Positions 16,752 through 27,300 of a DNA stretch of 64,000 nt are shown one piece after another. The position numbers and the translations under genes are program-made. A model generated the notes under the pieces. It searched no databases, was not told the DNA's origin, and saw only the letters and a list, made by a program, of their open reading frames with translations. The stretch is taken from NCBI GenBank assembly GCA_949291125.1, contig CASEUJ010000016.1:131946-195945 (forward strand), given 5' to 3'. Source of the stretch: an uncultured Ruminococcus sp. Its GTDB lineage: Bacteria; Bacillota; Clostridia; Oscillospirales; Ruminococcaceae. How positions within the stretch are numbered: the stretch's first letter is position 1; every line of letters begins with the position of its first letter.

Positions 16752-16944
16752 AGCTTTTTTACATCATCAGCGAATCTTGATTCCTCTTTAAGGAGATCAC
16801 ATATTTCTTTTGGCAACTCATCGCATCGCTGGTGATGATACATCCTTGTACATCGATGAGATCTAGAAGTCCTGGCACCGCAGGAATTTCATTACTTTTT
16901 TCGTCTACACGCAATTATCCCATCACCAGACCAGTATTATGTTT
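16752..16944 (-). pseudogene. Remnant of an ISAs1-family transposase
   Basis: Reading the - strand from 16944 gives KHNTGLVMG, a stop, LRVDEKSNEIPAVPGLLDLID, then VQGCIITSDAMSCQK and YVISLKRNQDSL. This matches the central DDE region of ISAs1-family (H-repeat-associated) transposases, whose usual form is LVLGQ...VDEKSNEIPAIP...DAMGCQ...YVLALKGNQ (from memory of the family). At least one in-frame stop replaces the glutamine, and the stretch between SCQK and YVIS lacks about a dozen residues expected there. Upstream - strand sequence to about 17040 may be further decayed coding sequence. No intact terminal repeats were found. It is non-functional and sits just before the pilus operon. Confidence 0.78.
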
Positions 16945-17040
16945 TCAAAAAGCTTTGCAGGAACCGCAATTGTATTCGCTTACCCATACATCAACGATTG
17001 CGTCCCTGACTGATGTGACAGACTTTGCGAACATGAACAT

Positions 17041-17334
17041 ACAAAATGCACAAATGCATAGTTATATTTTTGTTTCGGTATTGCCATTTCCAGTTTTTTC
17101 GCCGAAAAAATCAGGCACAAGTCAAACATTCAAATGAATTTTTGTGAAAATGATCTTCATACGTGAGCTCTGCTGGCATAGTTTTGAGCCGGGAGTGACT
17201 GGATCTATGCGTAAAATCGGTATAAAAACGATCAAATATTGTAAAAATTTCCTGTTTTTGTGCTGAAAACTATACATGTTGCACAAATAGGATGTATATT
17301 TGTACGTCAAATAGATGAAAATGAATAAGAGCCA
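17041..17334. other. Gene-poor AT-rich gap before the pilus operon
   Basis: About 300 bases between the transposase remnant and the pilus promoter. I see no convincing open frame, RNA gene or terminator here; short frames on both strands have no ribosome site or recognisable residues. It may be further decayed insertion-sequence DNA. Confidence 0.5.
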
Positions 17335-17363
17335 TTGACTTTTTCAGAAAAACTGAATATAAT
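17335..17363 (+). promoter_or_regulatory. Near-consensus promoter of the pilus operon
   Basis: TTGACT, exactly 17 bases, TATAAT. It lies about 115 bases ahead of the first gene of the pilus operon and no other promoter of like quality is seen until the end of that operon. Confidence 0.9.
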
Positions 17364-17477
17364 GAAATCATAAATATAAAATCAACCAATTTAGATGATT
17401 GTATTCTGATACAGGAAGCAATCGATAGAAACCAGCGTCAAAGAAGAAGACGTATATGATGGTGAGGTGGGTCGGCA

Positions 17478-17690
17478 ATGACAGAAAAAGAGCTGCACAA
17501 GCTCCATAAAACAGAATTATTGGAGATGATGCTGGAGATGCGTACGGAGTTAGACCGGGTGCGTGAAGAGAACACAGTGCTTGAACAAAAGTTGGAGGAG
17601 ACAAATGCACAGCGTGTCTTGCTTGAGAAGATCCTCGGCATTGTCGAAGAAACGGCGGCACAGGTCAAAGGGATATCGGCGCAAAAGTAG
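17478..17690 (+). CDS. Small coiled-coil protein at the head of the pilus operon
   Basis: A 70-residue, highly charged, probably all-helical protein. Leucines and isoleucines recur in a heptad-like pattern through TELLEMMLEMRTELDRV and LEQKLEE, so a coiled-coil dimer is likely. It has no signal peptide, no membrane segment and no cysteines, so it should stay in the cytoplasm. GGTGAGGTGG precedes the ATG. I do not recognise a family. Being the first gene after the pilus promoter, 22 bases before the signal peptidase gene, it may regulate or assist export of the pilus proteins; that is inference only. Confidence 0.75.
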   Translation: MTEKELHKLHKTELLEMMLEMRTELDRVREENTVLEQKLEETNAQRVLLEKILGIVEETAAQVKGISAQK

Positions 17691-17712
17691 AAGATTCGGA
17701 GTAGTGAGAAAT

Positions 17713-18297
17713 ATGGAGGAAGAGAAATTACAGACATTCCCGACAGTGCAGCAGCTGGAGGTTGAATTGAAGCGCCGCAGATATCGAAGCGGTTACTTCC
17801 GGTTATTGCGGAGCACGGTGTCATCCCTGTTGGTAGTAGCGGCGATCGCAGTCTTGATCTCAATGTTGTTTTTACCGGTGCTTCGAGTCACGGGGACGAG
17901 TATGACGCCAACATTGCAAAATGATGAGCTTGTGGTGTGCAGCAAGCGGAGCAATTTTGAATGCGGCGATGTAGTGGCGTTTTATTACAACAATAAAATT
18001 TTATTAAAGCGTGTGATTGGTCTTCCTGGGGATATTATCGATCTACAGGAAGACGGTACAGTATATGTGAATGGGGAACCATTAGAGGAACCGTATCTGA
18101 GTGAAAAGGCATTTGGGGAGTGTGATATTGACCTTCCGTATCAGGTACCGGACAATCGGATTTTTGTGATGGGGGATCACCGGTCGACTTCGGTCGACAG
18201 CCGTTCGACAACGGTTGGCTGTATCGCGGAGGAGTATGTGATCGGAAGAGTGATCTTTCGGATCTGGCCGATAGAAGCGATCGGCACATTGCGCTAA
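17713..18297 (+). CDS. lepB: Signal peptidase I of the pilus operon
   Basis: A 194-residue membrane-anchored signal peptidase I. One helix lies at about residues 36-56, and the catalytic parts face outside: serine 63 in VTGTSMTPTL and lysine 99 in ILLKRVIGLPGDII, followed by the family boxes VYVNGEPLEEPYL and FVMGDHRSTSVDSR. The serine/lysine dyad marks the prokaryotic P-type and not the ER-type SipW. I start at ATG 17713 with a CGGAG site upstream; GTG 17704 is possible. Signal peptidases placed in Gram-positive pilus operons (SipA-like) are known to act in pilus assembly; unlike inactive SipA homologues, both catalytic residues are present here. Confidence 0.9.
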   Translation: MEEEKLQTFPTVQQLEVELKRRRYRSGYFRLLRSTVSSLLVVAAIAVLISMLFLPVLRVTGTSMTPTLQNDELVVCSKRSNFECGDVVAFYYNNKILLKRVIGLPGDIIDLQEDGTVYVNGEPLEEPYLSEKAFGECDIDLPYQVPDNRIFVMGDHRSTSVDSRSTTVGCIAEEYVIGRVIFRIWPIEAIGTLR

Positions 18298-18342
18298 GAA
18301 CTGAAATGGGTTTGAAAAAAGGCTATAAAGGAGGCGCGAATT

Positions 18343-21300
18343 ATGGATATGAATCGCAAGGCAGAATCGTATCTCACAAAGCATAAATATCAAAAGCGGA
18401 AAACGATTTGCACCGCGCTTCTTTCGGTGCTTATGGTGTTCTGCGTGGTCAGTAGCCTGATTATGCCTGCGGTGAGTATGACGATCGACGCAGTACAGGA
18501 GTTTGTGGTAGAACAGGAAGAGATGGAGCTGTATGCAGCACCGCCAGCGGATGCACCGAATGCGGTAGATATTATGATCGGGACATATACTGTGACAGTG
18601 ACAGTGGCTAGAGATCATGTGATTTACAGCAATGATAGTACTACTTCAACTGAGGATTATACGATTTCAGGGAATGAAACAGATATTGCCTTTGATTTAT
18701 CTTACACAATAAATAATGTAGTAGAGAGGCTACCATCCAGGGGACCACATTTATATATGTCGATTGGAAACTTGACCGACTGCGTGTCGTTTAATGAACA
18801 GCAGGCAACAGGGAATGTTTCTGATGAAGCGTATTTTCTTGAAATAGGGGAAGATTCTGCCGGTACTTATGCTATTGATGAAGAAGGCTACATTAAAATC
18901 ACATTGACTGACCGATATATTACATATTTGCATGATCAGGCAGGCGGTAATCTGGTCGGTACCCTGAATTTTTCTGGTACGATCAGCCGCGCAAATACTG
19001 AAACTGGCGACCAGACCTTGAATATCGGCGATCAGGAAATCACCGTAAAATTTGAAGATCGCTATCCCGAGATCACCAGTAAATCGGGAAGCCTCGATAC
19101 AACAGATGGCACAATTGACTGGACAGTTGTAATCAACAATTCTGATGGAATCGATTTGAGCGGTTATCAATTTACGGATTCTATGTTGAAGGATTCTGGT
19201 ATCTCACTGGCAGAGGACACATCAATTGTGATTGAACCTTCAACCGCGGCTACGGAAAATGGAAAGACTATTACCTTTACCGCTGGTTCAAAAGATGCGA
19301 AAACAATTACAATAAAATACACCACAAAACTGACGGAAGAACAACTGAAAACAAATGCCGCATCTTTAAATAATACCGCGCAATTGACAAAAGATAACTA
19401 TACCAGCGAAAAAACCGGTAGCGTCTGGTTGTCCAACGCATTCACCGTCAACAAATCTGGTGCGCCGAATTATACATCCAAGAAGATCGATTGGACAATC
19501 ACGATTCAAAGTGAATACGGTGTATCGTTGGATGAGTATCGGATTGAGGATCAAAATATTCCGGCTTCTGGAGCTACGGTTTCTCCCAGTGGGACGCTAA
19601 AAAATGAAGGCAATGGCGTATGGTCGCTTTCGGGAACAAATGGTGCCAAGACTGTTACCATTAGCTACTCTACCGATCCTTCCAAAACTGATGAGACTGT
19701 AACAGACAACAACACAGTCAATTTGCAATTCCCCTCCGGGAAGCCGACAGGTGACAGCACCACAGCATCTGTTACCTATAAAAAGCAGAGTGACTTGATC
19801 AACTTCAATAAGAGTGTGGCAAGCTATAATCAGGACACTCACGAGATCACTTGGAGCATTACGGTAACACCGGAGTGGCTGGAAAATGAAAATCGGCATT
19901 ACAGCTTAGAAGGATACTCCTTAACAGATAGTAAGTTTAGTAGCTTAACATTAGATGATCTGACTTTTGAGCCGGGCAATCTGGATTTGAAAAATGACAA
20001 TAGAGTCACTTTGACTGGGGATACGCTGACCTTCCATACTGATGTGTGTCAGATTGTAACGATCACTTATAAAGAAAGGGTGGAGTTTGAAGGCACCAAA
20101 GCAGTTACTGTGACAAACCCGATCAGCGACAGCAATGGGCATACTACTACAGTCGAAACAGCGGTGACGCCCAGAAATTCGTTTTCGAAAACGCTTGTCG
20201 GCTCTGATACAAAAACAGAAGCTGCCAATGGGCAACTTAACGAAACATTAAACTGGCAGGCGGAAATTCTGTGGGATGGAAAGTTTGCAAATTTGTCGCT
20301 ACAAGATACGCCTGGCGTTACGATTCATGTGGCAAGCGGTGTACATGCATCGCATACGCTAAATCGGGATTCCATCGTGGTGAAGGCGAAGAAGGCGTCT
20401 GGGGATGGATATACGACAATCGACGCATCGAACTATACCATTGCCTCTAATGACACCGGCTTTACCATTACGTTTCATGACAACAATACACTTGACACAA
20501 ACGGCTATAACTACGTACTGATCGAATATTCCACCACCGCAACAATGGATTCGGTGCAGGGTGTGGAGAATGCATTTGCAAATGGTAGTATTGAATACAA
20601 ATTTACCAACAAGGGATCGTTTAATGGGCTTCAATCTGAAGAGAACACCTTTACGTTCATTCGCACAAATCCTGATGTCGATGAAAAAGCAGATATTACC
20701 ATTACGAAGCAATGGAATGATCAGGACAATGCCGCAGGAAGACGCCCCGATAACGTTACCGTAAAACTGGAATACAAGAAAAAGGTAGGCGATACATGGG
20801 ATGTCAGCTGGCATGATGTAAAAGGCATACAAGGCAATTACCTGTTTTATAACGAAGCAGAAGCAGAAGGCTCTACCAATAATTCAGCTTATCGCGATGC
20901 CAGCGTATTTGAGTATGTGTTGGATTCCAACAACAACTGGAGCATGAATCTTGAGACTTTGGGACTTCCCAAGGTAGAAGCCTCTGCAAATGCTGACGGC
21001 ACACAGGGGACAATTACGGAATATTGTTATCGCGTCGTAGAAGTTAAGGCAGGGGATACTGAGATTTCCAACAACTTCTTCAGAGTAGAGAATGGTTCCT
21101 ATGAAGTCACGTATCTGGCGAATAACGGAACGTCGCTATTCGAAAACGGGATTCAGTCCGGCACGATGACGATCACAAATACATTCCGGAAAAATATTGC
21201 AGTTCAGGCAAAAAAGACCTGGGATGGAGATGGAAAAACGTATCCGGTTGTGGTAACGCTGCAGAGAAGCTATGATGGACAAAATTGGTCGGATTATACG

Positions 21301-24300
21301 CCGACTGACAGCAGTAGCGCAACGGTAATGCTCGATTCTGCAAATGAATTCTCCCATATTTGGGATAATCTTCCTGCCATGGGCGTTGAAAACAATGTAC
21401 ACGTCGAATATCAATATAGAATTGTTGAGACGAAGTTTGACGGTCAGGAAGTGACAGATGACGGGCAAAGATTTGTGATCCGGAACGATGACCAAACGAT
21501 TGCCGGTTATTATGAAGTGACCCAGCGTATCAGCGCGACAGCGAAATCTAATTCGTCAAATAATCTTGATACACAAACCTTAGAAGTCAAGAATACGTAT
21601 CACCCGACGAATACGATTACCATTTCTGCGAATAAGAAATGGTCGGATGAAGCACATCAATTAAAGGGCGTTGTTGTCCAGCTGCAAAGAAAAGCAGAAG
21701 GAGCGAATCCTACAGATTGGGAAGCGTATCCAGATGATGATACTTCAAAACAGACATTGGATAGCAAAAATAACTGGACTTGCAGCTGGAGTGATCTTCC
21801 GAACCAACAGATCGACGAAAACAACAATATCACAAAGTACACCTATCAGGTTGTAGAAGTTGGCGTGCAAAACGGTGATTCTACTGTGAATTTCGGCGAC
21901 CAGGTACAGTCCGAACAAAAGTTCGCCGTTGAAACAGATGGTTATTATGAAATCAGCTATTCTACTGCGAGCGGCGGGGTAAATCATACAAATTCGCTTG
22001 ATGCAAGTGGGACGATTTATGTAACCAATACGTATCGATCTGTCGCTACTGCCAGCATTACGCCGCAGAAGGTGTGGAAAGATGATAGCGCATATGCCAA
22101 CCAGAGACCTGAAGTTACCTTTGAATTGCAGCAGAAGATCGGCGATGGCGAATGGCAATCATTACATGGCGAATTGCAAAATGGCGTATTTGTTGTGGAT
22201 GAAAGCAAGGATGCTTATCGCGTTACGCTGAATTCACAAAATCAAGTGTCCTGGAGTGATTCTACATGGGAACTGGCAACGATTACTGGTCTGCCGGAAA
22301 AGGTGTTGACTGTAAATTCTGCGAATGGGACATATACGGAAACGTATTGCAGCTATCGGTTTGTAGAAGTTGTGACGGTAGATGGACAGGAGCAGATACT
22401 TGCAGATGGCGGAGAGTTTAACCCGTCCTATACTGGTACAGATGGTATTGTAGAGGGAAAATATACAATCAGCATCAATGGTGGAACTGTTACGAATACA
22501 TTCAAGGAGTCAACAGGAATCTTGAAAAATATTCTGGATAAAAACGGAAATTCTATCAACACCATCACAAAGGATGATCTGGATACATGGCCAACGATGA
22601 CAGTTGAAGGAGAAGAATATTATGTTTTTAACTGGATTATTGAGTTTGAGGTTTTTAGGAGTGAAAGTATTAATGACATTCAATCTCCGGTTATAGATGT
22701 ACTGCCAGAAGGATTTTCTTTATGTACTGATTCTACCAAGAATGGAAATCCATCGAATTTAGGTCCAGGTGGGTACATAGATCCAGACGATATTGTTGCA
22801 ACATCTGATGTTATGTATCAGGTAAAAAGAGCAGTTGGTGATTATTATCCATCCCCATTGTTTATTTGGCGTACTTATTATGCCGTTTGGATGTCAGAAA
22901 ATACTGAAGCCAATTTATGGGAAATGTGGGATCGGAACGATCGTTATTACTATGAAGAAAATTATAGTGGTAAAACGATTGGCAACTGGGTTTATAAAGA
23001 TGCAGATGGAAATGAATACACAGGTTCTGTTTTAAACCCAGAACTTGTAGGCAAAAATATTGTTATATTTAACAAGCCTTATAATTCTGCCTCGCTTTCT
23101 CCAATTATCGCTTACAGTACAAAAATCAAATGCTCTGAATTGGATGCAAAGGTAGAGAAAGGAAGCTATACATTCTCCAATGATGCAGAACGGTATACGG
23201 TTAACACGAGTGCAAAAGAAGTTACTGCAACTGGTTACACCGCTTCTGCCTCCCTCACCATCACCAACACCCAAAACCGCGGTTTGATCACCAAGGACTA
23301 CAGTGCAACGCTGATTCCTGGTTACATCCAATACAGTCTGGATGTTAACCCGGAGGGCAAGAACCTCTCCACAGGTGATACCATTGATATTGCGGATCTG
23401 TTTCAGACGAACAGCTATTATGACCACGACTGGAATACCAGCAACAAGGCCACAGATGAAACAACATATGGAGATAAGCTGATCGATGTTGTCATGAATA
23501 ATATTCGTGTGTATCAGTATGATGCCAATGGCAACGAGACGTTGCTTCCAGTGAATCAATACACGATTCTGTTCCAGAACAGCAGTGAACTGGACACCGG
23601 TGCGGCGCTGTTACAGATGACAGTTCCGGATGAAATGCATCTTCGTATTGTCTATTCATATAAGCTTGTGGCGAATGAAAATACACCATCTGTCCTGAAT
23701 GGCTGTTTAAGCTCGACCAGAGAAAATGGCAGATACGCAGTGATGCGTCCCGGACTGATTCCACCCGAAGGCGATAGGATTGTATTTTCAAATACAGCAA
23801 CGCTGACATCGGATAGTGCCACAGATTCCAGTTCAGAGAATAATATTGAGTATGAGGTGTTCCGTTCAGGCGGCACGATCTCGACAAATACACTCCCGAG
23901 TATTACAAAAGTGAATACCGGCGACTATACCATAAACGATCTGGATGCGACCTTCTTGCTTGCAAGGTATGACGTTGCGAGCGGCATGTGGTATTATGCG
24001 GGCGAGATCGGCGACAAAGGCGTGATCACCTGGGAAGAAGATGGCTATACCAATACATCCCTTTCAAGTTCGGCCGTTAAAATTGATACTGCCGGTGGCG
24101 CAGTTTCAGTCGATCTGGAGGAGAGTGTCCTCTATAAGCTGGTGGAAATTTCAGTGCCGGCTGGTTATGAGGGATCGGATCTGACCAATTCCAGCGGCGC
24201 CGTATTAAGCGCAGCGGAATATGAAGCACTAATCAGAGCCTATCTCAACAGCGGCGTAACAATTACAGGCGGTATTAATTACAGAAACTTCCTGACCAAC

Positions 24301-27300
24301 CATGTGCATATCCACTATTTTGCCTATAACAGTACCCTGAGCGGCGATGCACTGCCGGCTGGGGTGACATCCGAAAATGTGATGCAGATCAGAACCGGCG
24401 GAAATATCGAAATTCCCAACAACGAGCTTGTGGATATTACCGTCAATAAGAGCTGGATCGGGACGGACGGCAATGTGGAAGAGAATAAGGATGCTTCTGT
24501 TACAGTAGAATTGTACTGGTCTTACACAAAATCTTCTACAGGAATTCCGGAAGATGCAACGCTGGCAACGGCAGAGAATCTGGGGATCGTGGGAAGCGAT
24601 TTTACGAATATCAAAAAGATTATAACACCCGAACAACTGCCGACAACGCCAACATGGGAAAATTTGCCGAATGGTAAAAATGACCGACCGATTTATTATT
24701 ACATCAAAGAGACGGCGTATACCATTGGCGAAAAAACCTATGAACTGATGGACAATGGACAATATATTTGTACCGAAGACAGTTCAAACGGTGGGTATTT
24801 GCCGACGTATATCGGAAATGCATCTTATGTTACAACGGGCTCCGATGATACAGTGCAGAATAATGTTCATGTCACTATAAACAATTCTCAACAGCTGATG
24901 CTGAAAAAAGTGTGGAGAAATGCAGACGGCGGCGAATTGGCTGAGCGGTATATCCCAATAGATACATTGCAAGTAGCAATTTATGGATATGATGCAGACA
25001 ATCAGAGAACAGCGAATCCTCTGGTTACCACCACATTGAAAAAATCAGAGAGTTGGCAAACGAATATCACAAATTTGGTACAAAATATCGATCTGAGCCA
25101 GTATAAAAGTTTTGAGGCAGTTGAAATTGGCAGCAATGCGAGTCTGGATGGTTTTGTAGTCAGCTGTGTCTTCAACCTGAACCAGAACACCGGCGAGATC
25201 ACGGTTACCAACCGTAGCACCCAGCCGACAGAGGCCTCTGTTACAGTCAATAAGATTTGGAGCGATGGTGCTGATCTGCATAAGAGCGATTCTGTTGCAG
25301 TGACGTTGTATCGGACAGTGGCACAAGTGCGAAGTGATCAACTCACAAATCTGACTGCGGATATGCTCATAGAGGAGTATAATGCACATGTTGTGACACC
25401 GACAGATAAAAACGACACACAAAAGTATGAAAATGTGCTGCTCAGTGCCAACAACAACTGGACCTACACTTGGACAGGATTGCCGCTGGATAATGGAACA
25501 GATGACACGGATGCAACGCAATCATATTACTATTATGCGGTGGAGACTCAGATCAACGCGGCAGATTCTGACGAATATACGCCTACTTATGAGGCCGTGG
25601 TCAACGGCGCAAAGACCACCTATAACATCACCAACACCCGAAACGCCATTGTGGTACAAAAACAGTGGTATGACGAAGACGGCAATGTGCTCGTCAAGTA
25701 TAATGAAAACGGCGAGCTGGTGGATGCAGAAGGGAATGTGCTGAGCGATGCAACGTATGAGCTGTATGATAGCTTAAAAGCAACGGTCGAGGTGTATCGG
25801 CAGACGGTGCAGGCACCGGAAGATGGGATTGACATCCTGGCGTTGGGTGATTCTATTACAAATGGTGATGGAAATGGCGGCACAGGTTATTTGAGTTATT
25901 TGGTGGATAATCTTGAAAATGAAAGCATTGGGATTAATGTAAATAATTCATATAAATGTGGTCACTCTGGCTATGCAATTAAGTCAATGTCATATGGCTC
26001 ACTACCTGAAGGACTAACCTTTACGGAGAGTCGAAGCGGTATTTACGATTGTGTTGATACTGATTTCAATGGAAGGAACCCTGACATTGTTCTATTGATG
26101 GCTGGTACAAATGATATCATTAGTAACTATCGTACTGGTATTACGGATAGACTTCATGAATTAATTGATAAAGTTCAAAGTGTTGCCCCGGATGCAGTAA
26201 TATTTGTGGCAAGTATACCTGATTTTAATTTGGACGGAACACCCTATGGAACTGTAGTGAGTCAAAACTGGTTTAAATATTATGACCAGACAACAGGTGA
26301 TGTTGTATCTAACCATCAAGTAACTTATGATACTGCATTTGAAACTATGATCAATGGCTTCATTGATGATTATAATTCCAGCATTCAGTCTCTCGTAAAT
26401 CAGCTATCTGCACAAGGCGAAAAAGTGCAATACGTAGATATTAATAGCGTCGTATTGCAAGAACACTTGACAGATGATGGTTGTCATCCGAATGATGCTG
26501 GTAACAAAGCTATGGCAGCTAAGTGGGCAGAAGCCATCAACGACTACTACACCACATCCGACGCCGAAGCATTTCAAACAACGGTCACCCTTAACCGCAC
26601 CAACAACTGGACGGCAGCAGTAGACGTTCCGGATGACGGCGCATATTATGTGAAAGAAACGGCACCCACAAGCGGCTGGACAGTTACTTATTCCGATCCG
26701 TCCACAACGGATGAACCCAGCGGAACACCCATCAGTCAGACGGCTGGCGGTACAGTTCTGATCATGAATACGCGTCATACTCCAGAAACTGAGCTTACTG
26801 TAGAAAAAACGTGGGAAAAGGATACGGCGGCCGACCGACCGGCCAGCATCACGCTGACGTTGCTGCGGCGAGTTGGTACAACGGGCAACTGGGAAGAATA
26901 TCGAGCGACGCCGACAGCTGTAAAGGATGATGCAAATGGAAAGTGGACATTGACCTATTCAAATCTTCCGATGCAAGACCTTGGTGGCGACACCTACTAC
27001 TATAAAGTAGAGGAAACGAGAGTACCAGAGGGCTATACCGTATCGTATGGTACAAATAATGGCCCGGATGGCGAGGGCGTTATGGCACAGGACGGCGCCT
27101 CTGCCGGGACGCTGACTCTCACTAACACCCGTTCGGTTTCTCTGAAACTGCAAAAAGTGTGGGATGACCAGAATCAGGATCACACAGGCGACAGCGTAAC
27201 TGTGAAATTGTATCGCTCGACAACTGAGCCGACGGACACCGCCAATCTCGCACTTTCCCTTAGCTCGAGTAATGTTTCGGTGAGCGCGGATGGAACCGCG

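Noticed and set aside
16832-17137. A 101-codon + strand frame in the gap before the pilus operon
   Set aside because: It is antisense to the transposase remnant, which has recognisable family residues; the + frame has none and no ribosome site.
17478-17690. Toxin or antitoxin at the head of the pilus operon
   Set aside because: The coiled coil has no toxin or DNA-binding motif and no small partner gene; the neighbour is a signal peptidase.
25831-26535. SGNH hydrolase as a separate gene inserted between two halves of the adhesin
   Set aside because: The reading frame is continuous through both borders and there is no stop, start or ribosome site, so it is a domain of one protein.
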